In this document: positions 43,561 to 54,327 of the stretch, piece by piece
Layout of the letters: each line of letters begins with the position of its first letter
Position numbering within the stretch: position 1 is the stretch's first letter
DNA from: Streptomyces huasconensis
Lineage (GTDB): Bacteria > Actinomycetota > Actinomycetes > Streptomycetales > Streptomycetaceae
Assembly: GCA_004010275.1 (NCBI GenBank)
Contig: RBWT01000011.1
Coordinates: forward strand, 1 to 64,000
Direction of reading: 5' to 3'
DNA length: 64,000 bases
Made by a program: the position numbers and the translations under genes
The notes under the pieces: model-generated
Seen by the model: the letters and a program-made list of their open reading frames with translations, nothing else
Databases searched by the model: none
What the model was told of the DNA's origin: nothing

Positions 43561-44298
43561 CTACGCGTCCCTGCGGCGCAGCGACCACCACCCCGCCAGC
43601 ACCGCCGCGCCCGTCCACAGCGCCGTCACCCCGAGGCCCGCCCACGGCGCCAGGTCGCTGGGCGGGTCCACGTACAGGACCTGCTGACCGGCGCGGTCGG
43701 GGAGGTAGTCGGCGAGGGAACCCGACGTCTCGCCCAAGATCATGGAGACGATGAGGATGAACGGGATCAGGATGCTCAGTACGGCGAGGCCGCTGCGCAG
43801 CACCGCCGTGAGGCCGGCCGCGAAGAGGGCCATCAGCGCGAGGTAGACGGCCCCGCCCAGGCAGGCGCGGAGCGCGTCTCCGTCGCCGAGGCTCAGTGCC
43901 GCGTCGCCCAGGAAGGCGCTGCCGCCCAGGAATGACACGAACGTCGTCACCAGGCCCATCGCCAGGGCGAGCCCCGCCACGTTCGCGAGCTTCGCCGCGT
44001 AGAACAGGCCCCGGTTCGGGACCGCCGTCAGCGACGCGCGGATGGCTCCGCCCTGGTACTCGGACGACATGGCCATCGTGCCGAAGGAGATCGCCGCGAT
44101 CTGGCCGAGGTTGAGGCCGAGGAAGACGGAGAAGAGGGCGTCGAAGTCGGCGCTGTCCGCCTCGGAGTCGCCGATCGCCGCGTTGGCCGCGATGGCGAAG
44201 CCGGCCGTGAGCAGGAAGACGGCGAGCAGCGACCACGCGGTCCCGCGCAGCGTCCTGATCTTGATCCACTCGGAGCGGAGTACGGCTGCGGTGGACAT
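43561..44298 (-). CDS. ABC transporter permease
   Basis: 245 residues, intact, with about six hydrophobic segments (for example WSLLAVFLLTAGFAIAA, LGLNLGQIAAISFGTMAM, VAGLALAMGLVTTFVSFLGG and LSILIPFILIVSMILGE). The N-terminus STAAVLRSEWIKIRTLRGTA is typical of ABC-2-type permeases that pair with a separate ATPase. It lies two bases downstream of that ATPase gene. The pair would export a drug, peptide or lipid; the neighbouring two-component system is a plausible controller. Confidence 0.88.
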   Translation of the reverse strand: MSTAAVLRSEWIKIRTLRGTAWSLLAVFLLTAGFAIAANAAIGDSEADSADFDALFSVFLGLNLGQIAAISFGTMAMSSEYQGGAIRASLTAVPNRGLFYAAKLANVAGLALAMGLVTTFVSFLGGSAFLGDAALSLGDGDALRACLGGAVYLALMALFAAGLTAVLRSGLAVLSILIPFILIVSMILGETSGSLADYLPDRAGQQVLYVDPPSDLAPWAGLGVTALWTGAAVLAGWWSLRRRDA

Positions 44299-44300
44299 GG

Positions 44301-45224
44301 TCAGGCCTCCTGCGGGGCGCGTGCGGTGAATTCCGTGGCGGTGGCGGTGAGGTCGAGATAGGCCTGCTCCAACGTGGCCTCCTCGGAGGCAAGTTCGAGC
44401 AGAACGATGCCCTCCTGGGCGGCGAGCGGCCCGATCGCCTCGATCCGGGCGTCGTCGATCAGGATGCGTCCGTCGTCCGACTCGACGGGGGTGTGGCCGT
44501 GCCGCAGCAGCACCTCGCGCAGCCGTGCGGGCTCCGTCGTACGGACCCGGACGCGCGGCTTGATCCGGGCCGCGATGAAGTCCTTCGTCGGCGTGTCCGC
44601 CAGCAGCCTGCCCTTGCCCAGGACGATCAGGTGGTCGGCGAAGGAGGCCGTTTCCCCCATCAGATGGCTGGAGACCAGCACAGTGCGGTTCTCCCGCGCG
44701 AGACTACGCATCAGCTCGCGAATCCAGATGATGCCCTCGGGGTCCAGACCGTTCGACGGCTCGTCCAGCAGCAGCACCTGCGGGTCGCCGAGCAGGGCCG
44801 CGGCGATGCCGAGGCGCTGGCGCATGCCGAGGGAGAACGTCTTCACCCGTCGGGAGGCCGCGCTCGCGATACCCGTCAGTTCGAGGACCTCGTCCACTCG
44901 CCGGTCCGGGATGCGGTTGCTCGCGGCGAGGGCCAGGAGGTGGCTGCGGGCGGTGCGGGAACCGTGCGGCGCCTGGGCGTCGAGCAGGGCTCCCACATGC
45001 CGCAGCGGCTCGGCCAGCCGCGTGAACGGCCGGCCGCCGATCGTCGCCGTCCCGGAACTGGGCCGGTCGAGGCCGAGGATGAGACGCATGGTGGTCGACT
45101 TGCCCGCGCCGTTGGGGCCGAGGAACCCGGTGACCTGGCCGGGCCGGACGGAGAAGGTGAGGTGGTCGACCGCCCGCACCTGTCCGTAGACCTTGGTCAG
45201 GTCCTTCACATCGATGGCTGTCAT
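44301..45224 (-). CDS. ABC transporter ATP-binding protein
   Basis: 307 residues. Walker A is GPNGAGKST, the signature is FSLGMRQRLGIA, Walker B is VLLLDEPSNGLDPEG, and the H-loop is VLVSSHLMGE. ATG 45224 (MTAIDVKDLTKVYGQ) is the natural start for this family, although the frame is open further upstream. It belongs to the DrrA/BcrA-like exporter group and is encoded with the permease that follows. It is divergent from the histidine kinase gene, an arrangement often seen for antibiotic-sensing export systems. Confidence 0.92.
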   Translation of the reverse strand: MTAIDVKDLTKVYGQVRAVDHLTFSVRPGQVTGFLGPNGAGKSTTMRLILGLDRPSSGTATIGGRPFTRLAEPLRHVGALLDAQAPHGSRTARSHLLALAASNRIPDRRVDEVLELTGIASAASRRVKTFSLGMRQRLGIAAALLGDPQVLLLDEPSNGLDPEGIIWIRELMRSLARENRTVLVSSHLMGETASFADHLIVLGKGRLLADTPTKDFIAARIKPRVRVRTTEPARLREVLLRHGHTPVESDDGRILIDDARIEAIGPLAAQEGIVLLELASEEATLEQAYLDLTATATEFTARAPQEA

Positions 45225-45324
45225 GCTGATGACACTGCCGTTCACGGCCATGTGCCCGCTTCCCCCGGCGGAGGGAAAGTCCTCCCCCACGCGGGGGAGG
45301 CAACTCCCGTGCCCCGCTGGGACC

Positions 45325-46554
45325 ATGGCGTTCATGAGGAGTCTCCGGCGGCTGCTGCGGCCCCTGTCGCGCGCGGTCACCTACACCCGGTGGCTGCACC
45401 TGTTCATGGGCGCGGTGGCCGCCGTCGTGCGTGGTGGGGGTCGCCTTCCCGGGGCTCACGGACCCCAGTGCGGGCATGTGGCTGCTGCTGCTCTTCGTGC
45501 CGCTCCCGCTGCTCGCGCTCGCCGCGTCCGTCCCCGGCACCCGGGTCGCCGAGGCGATGCAGGCGCGGCTGCTGCTCTACCCCGGACCGCAGGCACCGCA
45601 CGAGCATCCGGTGCCGGAGATCGCCGGCTCGCCCGCGAAGTCGTGGGGCGACCGGTGGCGGGTGTTCGTCTGGCTGACGCTGCGGCTGTGGCTCGGCTTC
45701 GGGGTCACCGTCGTCACGCTCAACGGCCTCGTGCTGACGCTGGGGCTGCTGATGCCCTCCCTGTGGCCGCCGTTCGGTCCGGGGCCCGAGCTGCTGCCCG
45801 GGCGCTGGGGCTGGTGGTACCCGCTGATCGCACCCGTGTCCGGCGCCGCGCTGGTCGCCGTCATCTGGGGCGCCGGCACGCTGATGGCCGGCCTCGCGCC
45901 CCGGCTCCTGGGCTCCTCCCCGGCGGAACGGCTCGCGGAACTGGAGGCGCGGACCGAGCGGCTGCTGGAGCGCACCCGGCTCGCCCGTGAACTGCACGAC
46001 ACCATCGGCCACGCGCTCACCATCGCCGTGGTGCAGGCGGGCGCGGCCCGCGCGGCCGGTACACCGGAGTTCACCGACCGGGCGCTGGCCGCCATCGAGG
46101 ACACCGGACGTGAGGCCCTCACCGAACTGGACCACAGCTGCGGCTGTTGCGCGAGGACGCCGACCCGACGGCGCAGCGGCCCACGCTCGCGCACGCCGGA
46201 CGGCTGGTGGAGTCGGCGCGCGGCGCCGGGGCCGAGGTGAGCGCCCACATCGGTGGGGACCTCGGCGCCGTACCCGGCCCCGTCTCGCGCGAGGGCTACC
46301 GCATGCTGCAGGAGTGCCTGACCAACGTACTGCGGCACGCGGGCCCGGTCCCGGTGAGCGTACGCGTCGAAGTCCTCGACAGCTGGCTGGAGTTGGAGGT
46401 GCGCAACAAGCAGCCGGCCGAGCCCGCCGCGTCCCCCGGCGGCGGCTCGGGGCTGCGCGGACTGCGCGAGCGGGCCGTCCTGCTCGGTGGTGCGGCCGCG
46501 TACGGACCGGACGGCGGAGTGTGGCGGGTGCACGTCAGCCTGCCGTTACAGTGA
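45325..46554 (+). CDS. NarL-type sensor histidine kinase (two frameshifts)
   Basis: Membrane sensor kinase of about 410 residues. The N-terminal region has several hydrophobic segments ([37 protein letters not shown]). The HisKA_3 motif is [15 protein letters not shown], with H as the phosphorylation site. A HATPase segment [17 protein letters not shown] and [16 protein letters not shown] complete the core. Frame changes near 45427 and 46138 (after LTELDHS) are each repaired by one base. It is followed five bases later by its response regulator and is divergent from the ABC exporter it may control. Confidence 0.83.
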
Positions 46555-46559
46555 TCCGC

Positions 46560-47216
46560 ATGCCGATCACTGTCCTGCTCGTCGACGACGACGCGCTCGT
46601 ACGCGCCGGACTGCGCGCCATCCTGGAGGCGCAGCCCGACATCGAGGTCGTCGGCGAGGCGGCGGACGGCGACCGTCATCCCCCTGGTGGGGAAGGTGCG
46701 GCCGGACGTCGTCGCCATGGACGTACGCATGCCCCTGATGGACGGCATCGAGGCGACCAAGGCCGTGCTGCGGACGGTCGCGGACCCGCCGAGAATCCTC
46801 GTCATCACCACGTTCGAGGAGGACGAGTACGTGTACGGGGCGCTGCGCGCCGCCGCCGACGGGTTCCTCCTCAAGCGCGCCCGGCCCACCGAGATCGTGC
46901 ACGCCGTGCGGATCGTCGCCGAAGGCGAGTCGCTGCTCTTCCCGCCCGCGCTGCGCTCCCTCGCCGCCGCCCACGGCAACGCGTCCGCGCGCAGCGCACT
47001 GGCCAAGGCCGCGCTCACCGAACGCGAGGGCCAGGTGCTGCGAGCCGTCGCGCGCGGCCTGACGAACGCGGAGATCGCCGCCGAACTGCACCTGGGCACC
47101 GAGACGGTGAAGACGCACGTGAGCGCGGTGCTGGCGAAGCTCGCGCGCGCGACCGCGTCCAGGCCGTGATCACGGCGTACGAGTCCGGCTTCATCACCGC
47201 GGGCGCGGACACGTAG
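46560..47216 (+). CDS. NarL/LuxR-type response regulator (two frameshifts)
   Basis: Partner of the preceding kinase. The receiver domain has [15 protein letters not shown] (acidic pocket) and [14 protein letters not shown], whose second D in VAMD is the phosphoacceptor. The LuxR-type helix-turn-helix is [20 protein letters not shown], then [17 protein letters not shown]. Frame changes near 46672 and 47150 split it into three frames, but the sum of about 218 residues matches the family. ATG 46560 lies five bases after the kinase stop. Confidence 0.85.
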   Translation: MPITVLLVDDDALVRAGLRAILEAQPDIEVVGEAADGDRHPPGGEGAAGRRRHGRTHAPDGRHRGDQGRAADGRGPAENPRHHHVRGGRVRVRGAARRRRRVPPQARPAHRDRARRADRRRRRVAALPARAALPRRRPRQRVRAQRTGQGRAHRTRGPGAASRRARPDERGDRRRTAPGHRDGEDARERGAGEARARDRVQAVITAYESGFITAGADT

Positions 47217-47354
47217 CGGCACCGGCCGCCGCAGCCCCAAGGGGCATGCGGACAGGGGCACTTGCCCGTGTAGTCCGGTGACAGAACCGCGCCCGCCCGC
47301 GCCGCTAGCCTCCCAAGTCCATCGAGCCCACGAATGCGACACGTGAGGAAGCGG

Positions 47355-48575
47355 ATGAACGGTGTGCGGGAGCTCCCGGAGGACTGCACCACGGTGGACC
47401 TGGCCGATCCCTGGTTCTTCCGGCACCACGACCAGTACGAGCTGTGGCGCAGGCTCCGGGCCGAGCACCCCGTGTTCTGGACGGAGCCGGGGGAGGACCG
47501 GCCGGGATTCTGGTCGGTGACGCGCTTCGAGGACGTGCAGCGCGTCTACCGCGACAACCGGCGCTTCACCTCCGAGCGCGGCAACGTGCTGACCACACTG
47601 CTCGCGGGCGGCGACTCCGCGGCGGGGATGATGCTCGCGGTCAGCGACGGCGAGCGCCACCGGGAGCTGCGCAACGTCATGCTGAAGGCGTTCTCGCCCC
47701 GGTTCCTGCGGTCGGTGGAGCTGCGGGTGCGGGACATGGCCGACCGGCTGATCCGCCAAGTGGTGGACGGGGGAGGCGACTTCGCGGCGGAGGTGGCGGA
47801 GAAGATCCCGATGGGGACGATCTGCCACCTGCTGGGAGTCCCGGAGAGCGACCAGGCGTACCTGCTGACCCTCACCAAGTCGGCGCTCAGCTCGGAGCAC
47901 GAGGACGCCACCGAGGAAGCCGCCGTGCGCGCGCGCAACGAAATCCTCCTCTACTTCCTCGACCTCCTGGACGGCATCAGGAAGACGCCCCGCGAGGGCG
48001 CCATCGCCGCGCCTCGCGGACGCGCCGTCGGAGGCCGGCCGCTCACCGAGGAGGAGATCGTCTTCAACTGCTACAGCCTCGTCATCGGCGGCGACGAGAC
48101 CAGCCGCCTCTCCATGATCGGCGCGGTCCACGCGCTGGCGGAGCACCCGGAGCAGTGGCGGCTGCTGCGCGCGGGGGCGGTCGGGACCGACACCGCCGTG
48201 GACGAGGTGCTGCGGTGGACCACTCCGGCCATGCACTTCGGCCGCACCACGCTGGAGGAGGTGACGATCGGCCCCCGCACGATCGGGCCCGGCTCCGTCG
48301 TCGTGCTCTGGAACACCTCGGCCAACCGGGACGAGGAGGTGTTCGAGGAGCCCGACCGCTTCCTGCTCTCCCGTGCGGCCAACCGCCACCTCACCTTCGG
48401 CTACGGTCCCCACTTCTGCATCGGAGCCCAGCTGGGGCGCGCCGAGGTCGGTGCCGTACTGGACGCCCTGCGCACCCACGCCTCGGCGCTGGAGCTCACG
48501 GGAGAGCCGCATCGGGTCCACTCGAACTTCCTCAACGGCTTCAGCACCCTGCCGGTCGCCTTCACCCCGGCCTGA
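47355..48575 (+). CDS. cytochrome P450
   Basis: 406 residues, intact. I-helix LVIGGDETSRLSMIG, ExxR in DEVLRWT, and heme loop FGYGPHFCIGAQLGRAE. ATG 47355 follows GAGGAAG; the frame is open slightly upstream (ATG 47334) without a ribosome binding site. The GGDET(S) helix and sequence style resemble P450s that hydroxylate carrier-bound amino acids or macrolides, but this is only suggestive. It is convergent with the SARP-type regulator, separated by a stem-loop, and is probably a tailoring enzyme of the right-hand biosynthetic block. Confidence 0.9.
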   Translation: MNGVRELPEDCTTVDLADPWFFRHHDQYELWRRLRAEHPVFWTEPGEDRPGFWSVTRFEDVQRVYRDNRRFTSERGNVLTTLLAGGDSAAGMMLAVSDGERHRELRNVMLKAFSPRFLRSVELRVRDMADRLIRQVVDGGGDFAAEVAEKIPMGTICHLLGVPESDQAYLLTLTKSALSSEHEDATEEAAVRARNEILLYFLDLLDGIRKTPREGAIAAPRGRAVGGRPLTEEEIVFNCYSLVIGGDETSRLSMIGAVHALAEHPEQWRLLRAGAVGTDTAVDEVLRWTTPAMHFGRTTLEEVTIGPRTIGPGSVVVLWNTSANRDEEVFEEPDRFLLSRAANRHLTFGYGPHFCIGAQLGRAEVGAVLDALRTHASALELTGEPHRVHSNFLNGFSTLPVAFTPA

Positions 48576-48588
48576 GAGCAGGCCGGGG
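48565..48588. terminator. bidirectional terminator between P450 and SARP gene
   Basis: A perfect 10-bp G/C stem (48565-48574 with 48579-48588, loop AGAG) overlaps the P450 stop codon and lies just beyond the convergent regulator stop at 48600. Confidence 0.6.
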
Positions 48589-48599
48589 CGTCGCGCGCG

Positions 48600-50737
48600 T
48601 CAGGCGAACCGCTCGCGGGCGTGCAGCCTGGTGAGCACCGGGAAGGCGTAGCGGCCCGCGGAGTCCGGACCCTCCAGGAGCTGGTGGTCGACGAGGGTCT
48701 CCGCGACGTCCTCGGCGGCCACCAGGCTGCAGCCGAGCGAGGAGGCGGCGGCCCGCAGGGTGAAGGAGCCCCCGCAGGCCCGCGCCAGCGCCGCGAGAGC
48801 CCGCCGGGAGGCCCCGGCCAGGGACACCAGATGCGCATCGAGGCGGGCGCGGACGTCCAGCTCGCCGTGGGACAGTTCCGAAAGACGCCCCCGCTCGTCG
48901 GTGAGCCGGTGGACCATGCGCGACAGGCACCAGTGGGGCCGGGTGACCAGGCGTTGGCCCACGATCCGGATGGCGAGGGGGAGATGGCCGCACAGCTCGG
49001 CGATCTCCTCGGCCATCCGACGCTCGTCGAGCACCCGTTCCTCGCCCACGATCCGGGTCAGCAGCCGGAGCGACTGCTCGGCGGTGAAGAGGGAGAGCGG
49101 GAAGTGCCGCGCTCCCGGGATCGTGGACAGCGGCGCCCGGCTGGTGAACAGCAGGGCGCTGGTGAACCCGCCGGGCAGCAGCGGCTGTAACTGCTCGTCC
49201 CGTACGACGTTGTCCACGACGACGAGGACCCGGCGCTCGGCGAGCAGGCTGCGGTACGCGCCGATCCGCTCGGTGAGCCCGCGCGGTATCTCGCCCTCGC
49301 CCATGCCCAGCGCCCGCAGGAAGCGGTGCAGCACGGTGTACGAGGCGTGGCAGTCGGCCCCGGTGTCGCCGCGCAGGTCGGCGTAGAGCACCCCGTCCAC
49401 GTACCGCAGCCTGCACGAGTTCGCCACGCGGACCGCGAGGACGGATTTGCCGACGCCCGGCGGGCCGTAGATGGAGGCGACCGGCGAGGGGCCGAACAGG
49501 CCGCCGGGCGCGTTGCTCTGCGTGAGGTGCTGGAGCACCTGATGGTGTTCGCTGCGGCCCACCAGGTCCGGGGTGTCCGGCGCAGTCCGTACGGCCGCTC
49601 GGCCTCCGCCCGGGGCGGGGCGGCCTGCACGGCCTTGTCCTCCGCGGCGCGGTTGACGCCCCGCAGCACGGAGAGCTGGGCGGCGCGCAGTTCGGGTCCG
49701 GGGTCGATGCCGAAGTCGATCCGCAGGGTGCGGTCCAACTTGCTGAACAGGCCGAGAGCTTCGACCTGCTGACCGGCTCCGGCCAGCGCGACCATCAGCT
49801 GGGCGTGCAGGCCCTCGTGCAGCGGATGGTGCCGTACGAGGGGTTGCAGCTGGTCGACGGCCTTCTCGTACTGGCCGTAGGCGACGGCGAGTTCCGCGAG
49901 ACGCAGCGCGGCGGTGATCTGCCGCTGGTTGGCGTCCAGGGCGAGGGGGTGCTGCTCCAGGCGCGGCGAGGAGCCGTGCAGCACCGGGCCGGACCACAGG
50001 GACAGCAGTTCCGTGAGGAGCCGCACCTCGAGGGTGAGGTCTCCGCCGGCCCGTGCGTTCTCGGCTTCTGTGGCCAGCTCGCGGAAGCGCAGCAGGTCCA
50101 ACTGGTCGGCGCCGATGCGCAGTTCGTATCCCGAATTCCGGCGCACTATGGCCGACGTGTCCGAGGCCGGGTCGCTGTGCTTCGCCAAGAGGGCGCGCAG
50201 CCGCGAGACATACGTATGGACCAGCTGGTTGAAGGAGTTCGGAGGCGCCTCGCCCCACAGGACGTCGACGATCTCCGCCTGCGAGACACTTTCGTTCGCG
50301 TGCAGGGCCATCAGACCGAGCAGGCTCTGCTGCATCGGGGTGCCGGCGTTGAGCACGCTCCGGCCGCGGACCGCGCTGAGCGGGCCGAGGACCTGGATCA
50401 TCAGCAGGTCGTCCTCGCCGTACGCGTCCTCGTCCAGGAGGGACCTGGCGGCGGCCTGGTCGAGCAGGCGGGGTTCCTGGAGGACTTCGGCCAGGCGCTG
50501 GATGGAGTGCCGCCGCGGCATGCGGACCCGGCCGTTCTCGATCTCCCGCAGTGTCCTGAGACTGATTCCGGAGCGCTCGGCCACCACCCGCTGACTCAGC
50601 CGGGCTCTGTCTCTCGCGTCCCTCACCACCTCCCCGAGATCGTCGGTCTGGTCGTGCAGTGCGCCTTGGACCGCCATCAAATCCCCGTCCGTCGACGAGC
50701 AGCCTTTCCTGACACCCATTCCAGCTAGATATTTCAC
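48600..50737 (-). CDS. XRE-SARP-NB-ARC fusion regulator (one frameshift)
   Basis: About 712 residues. An extra N-terminal XRE-type helix-turn-helix (RLSQRVVAERSGISLRTLRE, about residues 45-65) precedes an OmpR-type winged helix (QSLLGLMALHANESVSQAEI, LVHTYVSRLRALL) and the bacterial transcriptional activator domain (YEKAVDQLQPLVRHHPLHEG). A frame change near 49580 is followed by an NB-ARC ATPase with P-loop YGPPGVGKSVLA and VLVVVDNVV. SARPs activate antibiotic genes through direct repeats overlapping -35 regions. The XRE addition is unusual and could bring a second DNA or ligand input. It is divergent from the gene at 50921, with a repeat pair in between, and is the best pathway-activator candidate in the window. 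Confidence 0.85.
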
Positions 50738-50770
50738 ATGCCTGTACGACGCTGCGGAAGAGGCAGATCG

Positions 50771-50792
50771 TTCATCCAGTGTCTATCCAGCG
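50771..50792. promoter_or_regulatory. SARP-type direct repeat candidate
   Basis: TTCATCCAGTG and TCTATCCAGCG are adjacent 11-mers sharing ATCCAG at 50774 and 50785, exactly 11 bp apart. This is the period of SARP operators. They lie between the divergent SARP-type gene and the gene at 50921. Confidence 0.45.
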
Positions 50793-50920
50793 GGACGCCC
50801 GGGCGCCATGGAAATATTTCTGCGCGGACGACGAAGATCCGCTTTGAAATCGATTGTGCTGGATGATCCCTTATAGGCGAAGCGTCAGGGTGGGCGTGCC
50901 CGGGTGGGAGTGACTCAGCG

Positions 50921-51532
50921 GTGCTGATTCGCGAAAGCAGTGCGCGGCCGGCCCTGGTCGAGCTGGACGACCTCGCGCGAAATGATCTTCCTCCGTGGCT
51001 CGGGAAGCACGAGGAGTCGCTACGTGAAATAGTCGAGTGGGCGTCCAGCTACCTCGCGCGACCCCACCCCGAAGTGGGGCGAAAGGGGCATGTCTGTCCG
51101 TTCGTCAAGACGTCGATGAACAGAGGCCTGTTCTATCTCGCGGTGGAACCAGGGATTCCGAAAAGCTCGGCGGAGACCGCCGAGGTGCTTCGCGTATACC
51201 GTGACTGGTTCGTCGAGCTCGCGCGCCAGTATGGGGGCGCCGCGCAGTACACGACGATTCTCGTGCTCTTTCCGGACCTGCCTTCGGACAGGGTGGCCGA
51301 AATTATTGAGAATACCCAGGTATTGCTGAAAGCGGACTATGTCTCGCATGGCCTGATGATAGGCGAGTTCCATGACGGCCCACCGGCCAAGGGCGGCTTA
51401 TGGAACCCGGAATTCCGCCCGTTGAAGAGCCCCGTGCCCTTGCTGGCGATACGTCACATGGTGCCCACAGATCTGCCGTTTCTGCGGGATGACCCGGAAC
51501 AGCTGGCGGAGTACCGCCGCCGCTACGGCTAG
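50921..51532 (+). CDS. conserved hypothetical protein
   Basis: 203 residues, intact, lower GC than its neighbours. Recognisable blocks include GRKGHVCPFVKTSMNRGLFY (about residues 54-73), HGLMIGEFHDG, and PVPLLAIRHMVPTDLPFL. Invariant-looking Cys, His and Arg residues in these blocks suggest an enzyme rather than a structural protein. I do not recognise a function; it may match a DUF family found in actinomycete natural-product clusters, which I cannot confirm. It is divergent from the SARP-type regulator and is probably its direct target. Confidence 0.65.
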   Translation: MLIRESSARPALVELDDLARNDLPPWLGKHEESLREIVEWASSYLARPHPEVGRKGHVCPFVKTSMNRGLFYLAVEPGIPKSSAETAEVLRVYRDWFVELARQYGGAAQYTTILVLFPDLPSDRVAEIIENTQVLLKADYVSHGLMIGEFHDGPPAKGGLWNPEFRPLKSPVPLLAIRHMVPTDLPFLRDDPEQLAEYRRRYG

Positions 51533-51569
51533 GAGGCGCCGGCGGCCACGGCCGCGCGGCCACCCGGCC

Positions 51570-51588
51570 CGGGCCCGACGCGGGCCCG
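51570..51588. terminator. stem-loop between convergent genes
   Basis: CGGGCCCG-ACG-CGGGCCCG forms an 8-bp stem directly between the stop of the 50921 gene and the end of the convergent LLM oxidoreductase at 51589. Confidence 0.5.
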
Positions 51589-52636
51589 TCAGCCGCAGAG
51601 TTCCTTGAGCCGTGACAGCAGCCCGGCCTCCGTCTGGCCCTCCTGGGGCACCGGGACCACCTGCAGTTCGGTCACCCCGGCCGCGCGGTACGCCGCCACC
51701 CGCTCCTTCACGTAGCCCTCCGGCCCGCACAGCGTGGTGGCCTCCAGGAGTTCCGCCGGGACGAGCCCGGCACCCGGCGCGATCACCGGCCCGGAACAGC
51801 CGCGTCACGGCCTCGGCCTGGGCCCGGTAGCCGTACCGGCAGACCAGGTCGTAGTAGTAGTTGTGGCCCACCGCGCCCATCCCTCCGATGAACAGGGCGA
51901 GTTGGGCGCGGGCCAGCTCCCGGGCCCGGGCGGCGTCCGGGCCGATCGCCAGCAGTCCGCCCGTGGAGATCCGCAGCAGGCCGAGTTCCGGGTCCCGCCG
52001 CGCCGCCCCGGCCCGCAGGTCGTCGCCCCAGACCTCGTCGTACCGTTCGGGGTCGAAGAACATCGGCAGCCAGCCGTCGGCGACCTCGGCGGTCATCCGG
52101 ACGTTGCGCGGGCCGAGCGCCGCCACCCAGACGGGGACGGCCGGCCGCACCGGCTCGGCCAGCAGCTTCATGGCGGTGCCGAGTCCCGTACCGCCGCCCT
52201 CGCCCGGCGGCAGCGGCAGCCGGTGCACCCGGCCCTCGTACGTCACCGGCTTCTCGCGCCGCCAGAAGGCGCGCAGCACCTCGATGGTCTCCCGGGTCCG
52301 CGCCACCGGCTCGCGGTACGGGACGCCGTGCAGCCCCTCGACCACGCGCGGTCCGGACGTACCAAGACCCAGATGTGCGCGGCCGCCTGACAGGGCGTCG
52401 ACTCCGGTGGCCGTCATCGCGAGCAGCGCGGGCGTGCGGGTGTAGACGGAGATGATGCCCGAGCCGATCTCCACCCGCCGGGTGCGCGCCGCGATGAACC
52501 CCATGAAGCTCGGGGCGTCGTGGCCGTAGGCCTCGGGCACCCAGATCAGGTCGAGGCCGGCGCGTTCGAGTTCCGCCACCTGTTCGGCGGCGGCCACGAT
52601 GTCGCCGTCGTACCGCAACTGCATGGAAATCCGCAT
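51589..52636 (-). CDS. LLM-class F420-dependent oxidoreductase (one frameshift)
   Basis: About 349 residues of the stand-alone luciferase-like family, F420-using branch: MRISMQLRYDGDIVAAAEQV, GLDLIWVPEAYGHDAPSFMG, IGSGIISVYTRTPALLAMTA, HLGLGTSGPRVVEGLHGVPY and VPVWVAALGPRNVRMTAEVA. It differs in sequence from the two luciferase-like domains embedded in the NRPS genes. The frame changes near 51787; the other frame supplies the last 65 residues (LEATTLCGPEGYVKERVAAY) to the stop at 51589. It probably reduces or oxidises a CoA- or carrier-bound intermediate. It is first downstream of the acyl-CoA synthetase in a leftward operon. Confidence 0.82.
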
Positions 52637-52657
52637 GGGAGGCTCCGGGTTCAGGGG

Positions 52658-54327
52658 TCAGGCGGTGGGGGCGCCGCTGTCGAGACGTTCCAGGCGGCCG
52701 GCGGCGGCGAGTTCGGCGAGGCGGAACCGCTGGATCTTCCCGGAGGCGGTCAGGGGCAGATCCGCCGCCAGGAACCAGTGGACCGGGATCGTGTACGGCG
52801 TGAGCCGCCCCTCGCACTGGGCCAGCAGGGCCGCCAGCCGGAGCCGCGCACCCGGCACGGGCTGGACGACGGCGGCGACCTCCTCGCCCCACACGTCGTC
52901 GGGGACCCCCACGACCACGGCCTCCCGCACCCCGGGGACCTCCGCGAGGACCTCCTCGATGGCGGCGGGCGCGATGTTCTCGCCGCCTCGGATGATGAGG
53001 TCGTCGATCCGCCCGTCGATCCGCAGGGCCCCCGTGGCATCCATCGACCCGAGGTCGCCGGTGTGCAGCCAGCCCTCCGCGTCCACCTTGCCCGCGGTGG
53101 CGGCCGGGTCGCCGTAGTAGCCGATCATCTGCTGGTAGCCGCGGGCGCAGATCTCCCCCTGGACGCCGAGCGGTTGCACGGCGCCCGACTCGGGGTGGAC
53201 GATCTTGCACTCGGCGTGCGGGAGCGGCCGTCCGACGGTGCTGGTCTTGTCCTCGACGGTGTCCTCGGGCCGGGTGAGCGTGAGGACGGAGGCCAGCTCG
53301 GTCTGGCCGTACAGGTTGAACACGGTGGTGGAGAAGAGCCGTTCGGTCTCCGCGATGAGCTGCGGACGGACCGGCGCGGCCCCGGTCAGGACGGACGAGA
53401 GAACCGGGCGGTCCGGGACGTCGCGCGCCGCCTCGTTGAGCGTGCTCAGCACCGTGGGAACACTCGTGAGCACCGCGCCGGGTGCCTCGCTCAGCGTGCC
53501 GAGCAGCACCTTGGGGTCGAACCGTTCGAGCAGTACGAACGTGCCGCCGCTCCAGAGCGGGCCCAGACAGGAGATGACGCAGCCGGCCGTGTGGAACATG
53601 GGGAGCGGGCTGACGACCGTCGCGCCAGGCCGCACCCCGAGGGCCTCGAACGTGAGCCGGGGGACGTTCACCACGGCACGGTGCGAGAGGAGCACGGCCT
53701 TCGGGGCGCCCGTGGTCCCCGAGGTGAACTGGATCTGGGCCGGCGCGGCCGGGTCCGGCTCGTGCTCTCCGGGCAGCGGCCCGCCGTCCTTGAGCTGGTC
53801 CCAGTCGCCGAGGGAGACGACATGGCGCAGCCGCGGCAGTGTGGCGGCGACCGACGACACCACGGCCGCCATGTCGTACGCGCGGCTGCGGTCGGCGTGG
53901 ACCAGCATCTGGGCCTCGCTGACACCGAGGGCGTGCGTCAGGTCGGCGGCGCGGAACGCCGGGTTGAGGGTCACCAGGGTCACCCCGGCGAGCGCCGCCG
54001 CGTACGCGAACACGGGCCACTCGGGGACGTTGGGCGCCCAGATGGCGACCCGGCTGCGCGCGGGACCCGGGCGAGGATGCCGGACGCGACGCTCCGCGCC
54101 TCGGCGAGCAGCTCCGCGTACGTCCACTGGCCGGCCGGGCCGCCGCCGTCCGGGACGCCGCGCAGGGCGACGGCGTCCGGACGGCGGGCCACGGTCTCCC
54201 GGAGCAGCGCGCCGATGGTCCGGTCGGCGAGCGGGCCACGCCCGTCCGCGCGCCGGACGAGCCGGCGCGCGGTGGCCGGCTCCCGTTCACTGCCCGTACG
54301 GTTCGGCCGGTCACTGTGGCTCCTCAT
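52658..54327 (-). CDS. acyl-CoA synthetase (AMP-forming, one frameshift)
   Basis: About 556 residues of the ANL superfamily. P-loop [19 protein letters not shown]5 motif [41 protein letters not shown] and catalytic Lys region [16 protein letters not shown]. This is the fatty/aryl-acid ligase type, not an NRPS A domain. The first 86 residues ([17 protein letters not shown]) are in another frame; the shift is near 54060. ATG 54327 lies 17 bases inside the CaiB-like gene, so they are translationally coupled. It likely activates a carboxylic acid, and the CoA transferase and F420-type enzyme may act on the same CoA ester. Confidence 0.87.

Noticed and set aside
51589..52636. Stand-alone LLM oxidoreductase as a third assembly-line monooxygenase
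   Set aside because: Its sequence belongs to the F420-using branch and lacks the SLFYFA...WTPERHF signature of the embedded FMN domains.
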